Assembly (NCBI GenBank): GCA_029202525.1
Contig: CP119325.1
Span: 2,764,001 to 2,828,000, forward strand
Length of the DNA stretch: 64,000 nucleotides
Direction of reading: 5' to 3'
Source of the DNA: Candidatus Pseudomonas phytovorans
GTDB lineage: Bacteria; Pseudomonadota; Gammaproteobacteria; Pseudomonadales; Pseudomonadaceae
Below are positions 16,372 to 24,242 of the stretch, piece after piece. The notes beneath the pieces are model-generated. The model made no database searches and was not told the origin of the DNA. It saw only the letters and a program-made list of their open reading frames with translations. Every line of letters begins with the position of its first letter. Position 1 is the stretch's first letter. The translations under genes and the position numbers were made by a program.

Positions 16372-16526
16372 AATAGTGCGCGACAGGGTTTATGTGGCCC
16401 CCAAGGACTCTACGTCAGCACAGGCGACTATTTTTCAGTTTGCAATGCGCGGATGTCGATAGCTCCGCCCTGCACAGTTAAGTGAAGACCCGCCTTGGCG
16501 GGTTTTTTCGTTATTGGAGCAACGAT
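16372..16526. other. Deletion junction between terminase and baseplate genes
   Basis: Only 155 bp separate the terminase stop from the baseplate J start, where a complete phage would have some 15 kb of head and tail genes. The segment holds a possible 3' remnant (frame ending ...VCNARMSIAPPCTVK then TGA at about 16484) and the terminator at 16488-16509. No recognisable recombination motif is visible. Confidence 0.55.
16488..16509 (+). terminator. Hairpin plus T run just before the baseplate gene
   Basis: ACCCGCC / GGCGGGT with TTTTTT and then, 8 bp on, the ribosome site TTGGAG of the next gene. It is one of three such terminator-RBS joints in the tail region (see 19711 and 21472). Confidence 0.7.
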
Positions 16527-17651
16527 ATGCCTTTCATGCGCCCGACACTCTCGGACCTGCGAGCGCAGGTTTCCGCCGACATCACTGCAGGACTGCCCAC
16601 CGCGGATGGCCTCCTGCGTTTTTCGAACCTCGGCATTCTCGGCACGGCCGTCGCTGGCCTCGGCCATTTGAACTATGGCTATCTGGATTGGATTGCCAAG
16701 CAAGCAGTGCCCTTCACCGCCTCGGCGGAATACCTTGAGTCGTGGGCAGCCCTGAAAAAGATCTACCGCAAAAAAGCGACCGCAGCCCAAGGGCGGGTCA
16801 CGCTGTTCGGCACTCCTGGCGTATTGATCGATGCGGGCACCGAGGTCGTGCGGAGCGATGGTGCGGCTTTCATCAGCAGCGTTACGGTACCGGTGAGTGG
16901 TAACGGTCAAGCCGTCATCACCGTTCAGGCGGCCAGCGCGGGCGACGATGGCAATACGGCCGTCGGGAGCGCCATGACTTTGGGCTCGTCTATCACCGGC
17001 GTACAGTCAACCGGCGCGGTCAGTGGCGTAATCACCGGTGGTGCAGATCAAGAAAAAGACGACTCACTGTTTGCTCGGATGCTCGATGCATTCCAGAACA
17101 CTCCTAGAGGGGGGGCTGGCGCCGACTACGTATCCTGGGCAATGGAAGTTAGCGGTGTTACTCGTGCCTGGTGCGCTCCGGGTGGATATGGTGCCGGGAC
17201 GGTAATTGTGTACGCCATGCTCGATGATGCCAACGCTGAGCACGATGGGTTCCCGCAAGGTGCTAGCGGGGTATCGGCTGCGGACCCTCGCGCTACGCCC
17301 GACAACACTGCCACAGGCGATCAACTGATCATCGCCAATCACTTGTTCGACCTCCAGCCGGTCACTGCCATGGTGTACGTGTGCAGCCCGGTACCTCGTG
17401 CCGAGTCGTTCACGTTCACCGGCCTGGCAGCCGCATCGACGACAACTCGCGCCGCGGTCGAGGCCGCGATCCGCGAAGTACTGGCGGAACAGGGGGCGCC
17501 CAAAAATGGATCGATTGTTGAGCTGTCGGCGATAGATTCAGCGATAGCGGCTGTGACCGGTACAGCCGGTTTCGTGATGACTTCACCGATGCAGAATATC
17601 GTCAACGTGCTGGGCGAGCTGCCGGTGCTGGGTACGGTGGAATATGGCTAA
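16527..17651 (+). CDS. Baseplate assembly protein J (Mu gp47-like)
   Basis: The 374-residue protein fits the baseplate J-like family: MPFMRPTLSDLRAQVSADIT at the N-terminus, GLLRFSNLGILGTAVAG, YLESWAALKKIYRKKATAA, the beta domain TAAQGRVTLFGTPGV...IDAGTEVVRSDG, the GGADQEKDDSLFARML motif and C-terminal GAPKNGSIVELSAIDSA. Family members form the wedge of contractile phage baseplates. ATG 16527 follows GGAG. The stop overlaps the next gene by 8 bp. Confidence 0.9.
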   Translation: MPFMRPTLSDLRAQVSADITAGLPTADGLLRFSNLGILGTAVAGLGHLNYGYLDWIAKQAVPFTASAEYLESWAALKKIYRKKATAAQGRVTLFGTPGVLIDAGTEVVRSDGAAFISSVTVPVSGNGQAVITVQAASAGDDGNTAVGSAMTLGSSITGVQSTGAVSGVITGGADQEKDDSLFARMLDAFQNTPRGGAGADYVSWAMEVSGVTRAWCAPGGYGAGTVIVYAMLDDANAEHDGFPQGASGVSAADPRATPDNTATGDQLIIANHLFDLQPVTAMVYVCSPVPRAESFTFTGLAAASTTTRAAVEAAIREVLAEQGAPKNGSIVELSAIDSAIAAVTGTAGFVMTSPMQNIVNVLGELPVLGTVEYG

Positions 17652-18285
17652 GTATGCTCGCGACGATTTCACCGCTGCGCTGCTTAGCCTGCTACCGCGT
17701 GGCCGGGTCTGGCCCAAAGAGCTGACCAGCGTACAGGCGCAGGCTTCAGGGTGTTATGCGCCCACCTTTGAACGCATCAGCGATACTGCCGTCGCCTTGC
17801 TCGTCGATGCGTTCCCGGGTACGACCACGGACTTGCTGACCGAGTGGGAGGCGACCTTGGGACTGCCGGATGCTTGTACCGCACCCGGTTCGCAGACCTT
17901 TGTAGAGCGTCAGGAGGCGGTGGCCGACAAGATATCGGCGTCCGGCGGGCCCCAGCGACCCTATTTCATCCAAATCGCCGCTCGGTTACGCCTGAGCATG
18001 ACAATTAATGAGTACGAGACCCTTACCGTAAGCAACGGTCTCGTAGGCTCATTTCTCTATGGCGACGGCTGGCCTTGGTCCTGGCTCGCAGACTTGCCTG
18101 TCGCAGCCTACGGAACAGTGGCGGCCAACACGCTCAATTGCCGCCTCCAGACAGAGTCCCCAGAGTACACCGATGTGGTGCTTGGATTTGGTCAAGAGGT
18201 AGTGACCGACATTTTCAATAAGGTGGACCAGCTGTTCAACGCTGTCCATTACGTGATCCCCGCCGCGATATCGGGGGAAGGCTAA
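17644..18285 (+). CDS. Phage tail protein YmfQ/DUF2313 (Mu gp48-like)
   Basis: The 213-residue protein shows the DUF2313 signature: LLSLLPRGRVWPKE near the N-terminus, LLVDAFPGTTTDLLTEWEAT and LGLPDACT, then QEAVADKISASGGPQRPYFI. Members sit next to baseplate J and complete the tail tip. It overlaps baseplate J (8 bp) and is 2 bp from the tail-fibre gene, so translation is coupled. Confidence 0.9.
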   Translation: MAKYARDDFTAALLSLLPRGRVWPKELTSVQAQASGCYAPTFERISDTAVALLVDAFPGTTTDLLTEWEATLGLPDACTAPGSQTFVERQEAVADKISASGGPQRPYFIQIAARLRLSMTINEYETLTVSNGLVGSFLYGDGWPWSWLADLPVAAYGTVAANTLNCRLQTESPEYTDVVLGFGQEVVTDIFNKVDQLFNAVHYVIPAAISGEG

Positions 18286-18287
18286 CT

Positions 18288-19175
18288 ATGCAGCTCATTT
18301 CCCAATGGACCCCGTACACAACACCGGAGGGCGGGTTTCGCTACGGCTCGGCGGTGGGTGGCAAGCCACCGACCCCGATCAAAGCCGAGTGGCTGAACGT
18401 CATCCAGGCCGAATTGGCCAACTTCATTCTGGCCTACTTGCCCGCGCTCAACGCCAACGACAATGAGCAGCTGCTGAAAGCGGCTCAGCAGATGATCTCC
18501 AACTTGGCGGGAAAGGCGACAACGCTGGCCGGGTACGGTATCACCGACGCTTACACCAAGCCCCGAGTGGATGACTTCCTGTCGCGCAAGGCGAATTGGG
18601 GTATCACCCTGGCCGACTACGGGATCGGGGACGCCTACACTAAGTCGCAGGCCGATACTCTGCTGCAAGCCAAGGCCAACTGGGGCACCACTCTTGCGGC
18701 CTACGGCATTACCGATGCCTACACCAAGCCGCAGATAGACTCGCTGCTCTCCAGCAAGGCGAATTGGGGCATTACCTTGGGCTCATATGGCATCGGCGAT
18801 GCCTACACCAAAACCGCTGTTGACGGGCTGCTGGCTGCCAAAGCGAACAAGGCCACCACGCTGGCAGGCTACGGCATCACGGATCCTATCTGGACTGACT
18901 TGAACGCTACCCCTAAAGCCATCGTGGCGCAGGCGTCGGCTGAAGTCGGGGGAATCGGTACCTATGCGCTGTTGCTAGTTGGCGGCAGCGCCTCGGGAGA
19001 CTATGCGCCTGTGGCGGCTGGCACATTGGTGGCGGGTGGCAACTGTCTGTATACCAACTGCGGTGCATCAACCAGCGCCGGGGCTCCTGCTGGCACTTGG
19101 AAGGTGATGGGGGCGCTGTACAATCGGGACGGGAATCAACCCGACTCGGCCACGTTATGTCTGAGGGTGTCCTGA
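18288..19175 (+). CDS. Tail fibre protein with 28-residue repeats
   Basis: A 295-residue protein. The N-terminal 75 residues (MQLISQWTPYTTPEGGFRYG..., PPTPIKAEWLNVIQAELAN) are the conserved attachment domain of short P2/Mu-like fibres. Residues about 80-205 hold four full 28-residue repeats and one partial repeat of the form TLAxYGIxDAYTKxxxDxLL, which build a triple-stranded shaft. The C-terminal 90 residues (GGIGTYALLLVGG...) are the tip. It is shorter than most host-range fibres. Its stop overlaps the chaperone start (TGATG). Confidence 0.88.
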   Translation: MQLISQWTPYTTPEGGFRYGSAVGGKPPTPIKAEWLNVIQAELANFILAYLPALNANDNEQLLKAAQQMISNLAGKATTLAGYGITDAYTKPRVDDFLSRKANWGITLADYGIGDAYTKSQADTLLQAKANWGTTLAAYGITDAYTKPQIDSLLSSKANWGITLGSYGIGDAYTKTAVDGLLAAKANKATTLAGYGITDPIWTDLNATPKAIVAQASAEVGGIGTYALLLVGGSASGDYAPVAAGTLVAGGNCLYTNCGASTSAGAPAGTWKVMGALYNRDGNQPDSATLCLRVS

Positions 19176-19678
19176 TGTTGACCGTACTCGATGCCCGTGA
19201 CCCTCAGTGGAATGATGCCGGGCACACTTCGCTGAACCTATGGGTGACCTTCGCGGAAACCGCTGACACCTTGGGCGAAATGCCCTTTACCGCCTCACCG
19301 GTTGACTGTGAGTCCTACGGCCGCGAGCTGTTCGAAAGGGCTGTGGCCTTGGATTTTGGCGATGTGTTGGAGCCTTCCGATGCAGTAATGGCGCGCGCTG
19401 CGGCACTCATGTTGACCCGCCTTACAGGTGAAGCGACTTCTACTATCAGCGCTTTGCAGCCGGTACTGGCCACTCTTCAGGACGCCGAGCGCCTGGGCAT
19501 GGCCAACGATGCCGAAGAGGCCGCCTTGCCGCTCAAGCAGGCTGAATACGATGCCTGGTGCGCCTACCGCGTGCTGCTGTCGCGAGTTCCAGAGCAGGCC
19601 GGATATCCAGCGAGCATCAACTGGCCAGCGTTACCAGATACCGAGGATGAGACCGAAACTGCCCCATCCCCCGAGTAA
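19175..19678 (+). CDS. Tail fibre assembly chaperone
   Basis: The 167-residue acidic protein begins MLTVLDARDPQWNDAGHTSL and ends with the Tfa-type AALPLKQAEYDAWCAYRVLL and PASINWPALPD segment typical of phage tail-fibre assembly/chaperone proteins. Immediate coupling to the fibre gene (TGATG) supports the role. A longer in-frame start exists at 19157, but the ribosome site GAGGGTG fits 19175. Confidence 0.8.
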   Translation: MLTVLDARDPQWNDAGHTSLNLWVTFAETADTLGEMPFTASPVDCESYGRELFERAVALDFGDVLEPSDAVMARAAALMLTRLTGEATSTISALQPVLATLQDAERLGMANDAEEAALPLKQAEYDAWCAYRVLLSRVPEQAGYPASINWPALPDTEDETETAPSPE

Positions 19679-19710
19679 ATCCTCGGGCTACTACCTTACC
19701 CCTTTCATGA

Positions 19711-19733
19711 ACCTGCCTCGGCAGGTTTTTTTG
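19711..19733 (+). terminator. Terminator-RBS joint before the tailspike gene
   Basis: AACCTGCC TC GGCAGGTT followed by a T run, then GTGCCCGGAGAAAAGTGA carrying the ribosome site of the next gene. Confidence 0.75.
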
Positions 19734-19750
19734 TGCCCGGAGAAAAGTGA

Positions 19751-21451
19751 ATGACCGATATTTCAGCGCTGGAGGCATACGCCGGCCAGATGTCGGAGGC
19801 GGCCGCGCGCTCCAGCGCCGCAGCGGAAAAGCAGCATCAATACATCCATGGGAACAGCCAGGCTGATGTGTCCACTGAGTCAGGCCCAGTGCCCTGTATT
19901 GCCAAGCAGGCGCGGATCTCCCAAGAGGCAACGTCCGGTTTGGCCGGTAAACTTGCCGCTGCCGCTGGCACCAAGGAAATTGGCTTACATGGGCTGACCT
20001 TGGAGGCCGCCTTGATCAGCCCAAAGATGGCCCCGTACTTGGCCGTGGGTGATGGGGTCACGAACGATGAAGTTGCAGTGACGGCCTTCGATAACGCCTA
20101 CAAGTGCCGAGTGGTCGATCTGTTGGGGGCTACGTTCGTGGTCAGCACCATCCCGACCCGAAACGCCTACATCAATGGCTTTTTCAAGGTTAACGGTTTC
20201 AAGCGCTCGGCCTCGTGGAATGACACGTTTGCCGCCAAGCCGCCCAGCTTTCATGCCTTTGGCGGTCAGTTGTCCAGGCTCAAGGCATCGCTGACCAATC
20301 CGTTGGAGCAGTTCACCGGTATCGTATTCCTCGGTGACTCCATCACCTGGGGAAGCGGCAATACCGGGGAGCAGGCGCCCACTGATCCGCGCGACGGTAC
20401 GCTTTCCGACCCTCGCGATTACTTCGGCACGTCTTCCTATGTGAACATCATCAAGCGCTATATCGGGGAAAAATATTTCTTTGGGGCTGCCCCCGAGCTA
20501 TCGAACTGGCCGGCAAGCCCCAGTGGCGAATCTATCGTCCAGTACACCCGGCAGCACATCCTGTTCCCGCAAAATGGCTTCTTCACCACGACCTCATCCG
20601 GTGCCGCTGTTACCGTAACGCGGTCGGCAACGAGCGGGGCGCTGCTGGGCTACCAGATGAATCTGGCAGACGGCAACCAGGCAGGTACCAGTAGTCATAC
20701 CTTGTCGTTCAATTTCACTGGGACCTCGTTCACGCTTTCGTTTGGTGTAGCGCCTGAAGCGGGGCTGGATTACGAATTGATCGTGGATGGCGTCTCCCGG
20801 GGCGTCTTCACAACGTCGGTGGGTGAGGATGGTTTGACCTACGGCAATGACCGGCGCCGCCTGCACACATTCCCGTACGTGCGTAACAAGAAGATCGAGC
20901 TTAAAACCAAGCGCCGCGTCGGCCAGGTCAGCACGCTGTCGTTCCGGCCAGAAGCCATCCTTATCGACAAGAAAGTTCGCATCATGAACCAGGGCATCAA
21001 CGGTGCGACTTCTATCAGCTACCGGCTGTACAACCTGGCGGGCAACAACTTCGGCGACGGGGTGGCCGTGGGTGCCGATGACAATTACGTGTTCTGCCAG
21101 CTCGGGACCAATGACCGGATCATCCCTAATAACCGGCCACCAGGTGTGAATGAATTCGTTGCCAACTACGACCTGCTGGTGGCAGCCATTCAGCCGCTGG
21201 CCGATGTAATCCTGATGGCTGCCAATCCATCGTCGGATGAGTCCCCGACCAAATACAGCTTCACCATGCAGGACGTGAGGGGGGTGATCTATCGTGCGGC
21301 GAAAGCACGAAACTTGGACATGATCGACAACTACACCGCCATGTGTCGCCTGAATCCACGGGCGACCGCCAATGACGGCCTTCACCCTGATCCGTTCGGT
21401 TACGGACTGATGGCTCGTAACTGGATCGACTCTTTCGAGTGCGCTGCCTGA
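19751..21451 (+). CDS. Tailspike with SGNH/GDSL hydrolase domain
   Basis: A 566-residue protein. The N-terminal region to about residue 130 is alanine-rich and helical, then beta-rich with LGATFVVSTIPTRNAYINGF, as in virion-attachment parts of tailspikes. Residues about 190-560 form an SGNH hydrolase: block I FLGDSITWGSG, block III CQLGTNDR, block V DGLHPDPFGYG, with a carbohydrate-binding-like insert (TSSHTLSFNFTGTSFTLSF) between. The family deacetylates sugars or esters, so it probably acts on host O-antigen or exopolysaccharide. It has its own ribosome site behind a terminator. The substrate is unknown. Confidence 0.82.
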   Translation: MTDISALEAYAGQMSEAAARSSAAAEKQHQYIHGNSQADVSTESGPVPCIAKQARISQEATSGLAGKLAAAAGTKEIGLHGLTLEAALISPKMAPYLAVGDGVTNDEVAVTAFDNAYKCRVVDLLGATFVVSTIPTRNAYINGFFKVNGFKRSASWNDTFAAKPPSFHAFGGQLSRLKASLTNPLEQFTGIVFLGDSITWGSGNTGEQAPTDPRDGTLSDPRDYFGTSSYVNIIKRYIGEKYFFGAAPELSNWPASPSGESIVQYTRQHILFPQNGFFTTTSSGAAVTVTRSATSGALLGYQMNLADGNQAGTSSHTLSFNFTGTSFTLSFGVAPEAGLDYELIVDGVSRGVFTTSVGEDGLTYGNDRRRLHTFPYVRNKKIELKTKRRVGQVSTLSFRPEAILIDKKVRIMNQGINGATSISYRLYNLAGNNFGDGVAVGADDNYVFCQLGTNDRIIPNNRPPGVNEFVANYDLLVAAIQPLADVILMAANPSSDESPTKYSFTMQDVRGVIYRAAKARNLDMIDNYTAMCRLNPRATANDGLHPDPFGYGLMARNWIDSFECAA

Positions 21452-21471
21452 CCGCGCTCTTGCTTCTCATT

Positions 21472-21495
21472 GCCCGCCCAGTGCGGGCTTTTTTG
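21472..21495 (+). terminator. Terminator-RBS joint before the endolysin gene
   Basis: GCCCGC CCAGT GCGGGC followed by TTTTTT, then GTGCCTGGAGGAAACC, the ribosome site of the endolysin gene. Confidence 0.75.
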
Positions 21496-21511
21496 TGCCT
21501 GGAGGAAACCA

Positions 21512-21958
21512 ATGACCACACCGCGTGGAGTCCGCAACAAGAACCCTGGCAACATCGATTACAACCCCCGCAACGCCTGGCAGGGCCAGCTCGGACTGGA
21601 AGAGGGTGTATCCAAGCCGCGCTTCGCGCGCTTTGACCATCCTGAAAACGGCATTCGCGCCCTAGGCAAGCTGCTGATCAACTACCGCGGCAAGGACGGC
21701 ATGCCCGGCGTGGGCGGGAAGGGCATCGATACCGTGCTTGAGACCATCAACCGCTGGGCGCCGAGCAGCGAGAACGACACCCAGGCCTACGCCTCGACCG
21801 CGGCCAAGCGCCTGAGTGTGCGCACCACCGACCCGATCAACATCAAGGACCCGGCGACGCTGCGCGGGATGGTGCTGAGCATAATCATCCACGAGAACGG
21901 CGGCAATCCGTATCCGGAGGTGATCATTGATGAGGGCGTGCGGAGGGCGCTGGCATGA
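21512..21958 (+). CDS. Phage endolysin-type protein (often annotated structural protein)
   Basis: The 148-residue protein contains RGVRNKNPGNIDYNPRNAWQ, FARFDHPENGIRALGKLLIN, KGIDTVLETINRWAP and SIIIHENGGNPYPE, the pattern of small lysozyme/transglycosylase-like proteins placed before Rz/Rz1 in Pseudomonas prophages. No signal peptide is present, so release would need a holin, none of which is found. Its position 4 bp into the spanin start supports a lysis role; the exact bond cleaved is not evident. Confidence 0.75.
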   Translation: MTTPRGVRNKNPGNIDYNPRNAWQGQLGLEEGVSKPRFARFDHPENGIRALGKLLINYRGKDGMPGVGGKGIDTVLETINRWAPSSENDTQAYASTAAKRLSVRTTDPINIKDPATLRGMVLSIIIHENGGNPYPEVIIDEGVRRALA

Positions 21959-22317
21959 GAGCCTTGGCGCTGCGTGCTGCTGGCGCCGGGCTGCTGGTCA
22001 TTCTGGGCGTGCTCCTGGGGAGCTGGGCAACCACCCGGCACTTCCGGCCGTTGCTGGACGCAGAGCAGGGTCTGGTGGCCAGCTGCGAGGCGGCTCGCGA
22101 CAACCTCGCCGGCCTGGCCGCCGAGCAGGGTAAGGCACTCGGCGACTTGGTGCTGGCGGCAAACACGCGCCAAGCCGGCGCCGAGAAAGCAGTTGCCGAA
22201 GCGAAGACCAGCGCGGATGTCGACTACGCCGCAGCGAGCCGGCTTCAGCAGGAGCGTATCGGCGGAGACCAGTGCGCTGCTGCCACATCGATCATCGACA
22301 AGGAGCTGGGCCTGTGA
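21955..22317 (+). CDS. Rz-like i-spanin
   Basis: A 120-residue protein with one N-terminal membrane helix (residues 8-27, AAGAGLLVILGVLLGSW) and a periplasmic coiled-coil-like region rich in Ala/Glu (LLDAEQGLVASCEAARDN..., AVAEAKTSADVDYAAASRLQ). This is the layout of Rz/LysB inner-membrane spanins that fuse with the outer-membrane partner. Gene order endolysin-Rz-Rz1 and the GTGA overlap with the next gene support it. Confidence 0.78.
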   Translation: MRALALRAAGAGLLVILGVLLGSWATTRHFRPLLDAEQGLVASCEAARDNLAGLAAEQGKALGDLVLAANTRQAGAEKAVAEAKTSADVDYAAASRLQQERIGGDQCAAATSIIDKELGL

Positions 22318-22586
22318 ACGACAAGATCGGCTACAAATTATTCCTGCTGACTTGCATGTCGCTGGTGGGATGCGCGACCAAGCCGCCGCAGGTGCAGTAC
22401 GTGCGCGTTGAGGTGCCGGTGCAGGTTCCGTGCCGCGCGCCGGAGGTAGGGGTGCCGCCATGGGCCGCCGCCGGCCTACGAAAGAGTGATAGCTTAGAGG
22501 TGAAGGTGAGGGCGCTTCTGGCCGAACGCCGGCAGAGGATTGGGTATGAGAAGCTACTGGAAGCGGAGATAGATGCTTGCCGCTAG
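22314..22586 (+). CDS. Rz1-like o-spanin lipoprotein
   Basis: A 90-residue protein starting at GTG 22314, overlapping the Rz stop. The signal peptide FLLTCMSLVGC ends in the lipobox L-V-G-C (lipidated Cys20), and the mature part is proline-rich (TKPPQVQYVRVEVPVQVPCR), as in outer-membrane spanins. It overlaps rather than being nested in Rz. Good match by architecture and context. Confidence 0.75.
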   Translation: MNDKIGYKLFLLTCMSLVGCATKPPQVQYVRVEVPVQVPCRAPEVGVPPWAAAGLRKSDSLEVKVRALLAERRQRIGYEKLLEAEIDACR

Positions 22587-22639
22587 AAATATTCTAAGCT
22601 TCTCGCATCATATTTTCTCGTGTTCACGTGAGACTCTCT

Positions 22640-22858
22640 ATGAGAACCTTACTTCATCGGTTACGTGCCAGCAGCGTGGAGGAAGCTATGAAGAGCATGG
22701 AGAGGTGTCTCGATGCGATTGAGAGCTACCTGTCGGCTATTGAGTGTGGTGAGCGACTTGAACGCTTGGCAGGTCTACGTGAGGAAGCCATACAGCGACT
22801 CGACGATCTAGAGCATTATTGCGGCACTGTCTTGGTGAAAAGACGTCTGAAACTGTGA
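22640..22858 (+). CDS. Hypothetical small helical protein
   Basis: A 72-residue charged helical protein, MRTLLHRLRASSVEEAMKSM..., with ECGERLERLAGLREEAIQRL. A GTG 12 bp upstream is an alternative start, and no good ribosome site is visible for either. It is the first of three small genes after the lysis cassette and before the sigma-factor cargo. Confidence 0.4.
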   Translation: MRTLLHRLRASSVEEAMKSMERCLDAIESYLSAIECGERLERLAGLREEAIQRLDDLEHYCGTVLVKRRLKL

Positions 22859-22894
22859 ATTGAATGCCATCGATGTTGAAAGGTTGGGGAAGCG

Positions 22895-23104
22895 GTGAAG
22901 CCAGATTTCAAGAAGGAAGACCGAGGTAGCGTACCAGATTTGCGAGAGGCACTTGAGGCTATTAGAGCTCATAGGGATGCCGAAGCGGGACAGGCACCGG
23001 GTGAGGAAATCCAGCGGCTTCAAGTGCTCGCGGACGATCTCTACCGCTCCGTAATCGGTTATCGCATGTTGCTCGCTGCAGAAGCCGGCAAGTCGTCCCA
23101 TTAA
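22895..23104 (+). CDS. Small helical protein, paralogue of the gene at 23217
   Basis: A 69-residue protein (GTG start) containing LREALEAIRAHRDAEAGQAP and EEIQRLQVLADDLYRSVIGY. The second half aligns with EEVERLRLLAESLFQVVSDY in the product of the next gene, so the two are tandem paralogues. Function unknown; helical hairpins of this size often act as partners or adaptors. Confidence 0.5.
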   Translation: MKPDFKKEDRGSVPDLREALEAIRAHRDAEAGQAPGEEIQRLQVLADDLYRSVIGYRMLLAAEAGKSSH

Positions 23105-23216
23105 CGCATGTATGTCCTCTTTCAGGACGTTTATCGGCGAATGAATACCGCTCAAATAACGAGGCTTGCTTTCGAAACGTCCTATAATGCGTCAATTGAA
23201 TAACTGGAGCAGTAAC

Positions 23217-23441
23217 TTGGACAAGCGAACCTTCATTGGTATGGTCGAGGCCGGCGAGCCGCTAATCCAGCAGGCCGTTGATGCCTTTCGGGATTATCAT
23301 GAAGCTCAAGACTTCGGCGCGTCCCCTGAAGAAGTCGAGCGTCTTCGCCTGCTGGCGGAGTCGCTGTTTCAGGTGGTGTCCGACTACCAGCTTCGGGTGA
23401 TAGCTAAAGCTCGCGGGAAAGATCTACCACCTCTTCACTAG
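23217..23441 (+). CDS. Small helical protein, paralogue of the gene at 22895
   Basis: A 74-residue protein starting at TTG 23217 (GGAG seven bases upstream): DKRTFIGMVEAGEPLIQQAV..., then SPEEVERLRLLAESLFQVVS. Longer in-frame starts exist at 23187 and 23166 without a ribosome site. A TATAAT at 23183-23188 could be its -10 box. No domain recognised. Confidence 0.5.
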   Translation: MDKRTFIGMVEAGEPLIQQAVDAFRDYHEAQDFGASPEEVERLRLLAESLFQVVSDYQLRVIAKARGKDLPPLH

Positions 23442-23666
23442 GCCACCCATCAGGAATTTTAGCACTGCAGCTCTCCTGGCCATCGCCATAGTCGCGAGAA
23501 AGCGTGGCCATAGCATTGGCCCGCCTCGACGCCCTACAGTCTGCCTGACTAATTTCTCTTCTAAGTGCGGCTCTGGATACAAAGGGCCAAGAATCATTTC
23601 GCTTGCTGAGCCCTCAATGTCGAGAATCCAGACTAAGGTTGTGGAGCGACTACAGGAGACTGCACA

Positions 23667-24242
23667 TTGGCCATTAGCGCGAAGGTCGCAGGCGATCACG
23701 CAGAGCAGCCCGACTCTGCGGTGCAGAACGTGCTTCTGCAGGCCTGCGGAACAGGTAATCGGTTGGCTTTCGAAGCGCTTTACCGCACCACGTCAGCTAG
23801 GCTGTTTGGCATATGCCTGTACTACCTCAGCAATCATGCCGAGGCGGAGGAGGTGCTTCAGGAGATCTACACCAGCGTTTGGCTCAAGGCATCTACCTTC
23901 GACCCAGCCCTTTCCAGTGCCGGCACCTGGATGGCTTCGATAGCCCGCCACAAGGCAATCGATAGGCGCCGCGCCCGACATGCACATGAGCCGCTCGACA
24001 CTGTCGCGCAATGGCCCGAGCAAGAGTCGGTGTTGGACAGTGTCGAGCGTGACCATCAAGGCAGTGCGCTCGAGCGGTGTCTCTCCACGCTGGAAGAAGA
24101 ACAGCAACGCTATATCAGAGTCGCTTTTTTCGAAGGTTATTCATACGCTGAACTGGCTGAACGCCACAGCGTCCCTCTGGGTACGGTAAAGAGTTGGATT
24201 CGCCGTGGACTACTTAGACTTCGGGTGTGCCTTGGCCTATGA
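23667..24242 (+). CDS. ECF-type RNA polymerase sigma factor (SigK-like)
   Basis: A 191-residue protein. Region 2 is seen in FEALYRTTSARLFGICLYYL and EAEEVLQEIYTSVW (about 38-72), with DNA-melting residues around GTWMASIARHKAIDRRR. Region 4 is EGYSYAELAERHSVPLGTVK followed by SWIRRGLLRLR (about 152-187). TTG start at 23667 with AGGAG eight bases upstream. The stop overlaps the anti-sigma gene start (ATGA). The pair resembles SigK/RskA units that control stress or envelope genes. It is phage-borne here, between lysis genes and attR, so it is cargo. Confidence 0.9.
   Translation: MAISAKVAGDHAEQPDSAVQNVLLQACGTGNRLAFEALYRTTSARLFGICLYYLSNHAEAEEVLQEIYTSVWLKASTFDPALSSAGTWMASIARHKAIDRRRARHAHEPLDTVAQWPEQESVLDSVERDHQGSALERCLSTLEEEQQRYIRVAFFEGYSYAELAERHSVPLGTVKSWIRRGLLRLRVCLGL

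Noticed and set aside
18530..18900. Regular 84-bp repeats considered as a possible CRISPR-like array
   Set aside because: They are in frame and encode the 28-residue tail-fibre repeats; no spacers. No CRISPR array was seen anywhere.
23424..23699. 91-codon minus-strand frame upstream of the sigma gene
   Set aside because: Overlaps the sigma gene start and leader; no domain, no good start.
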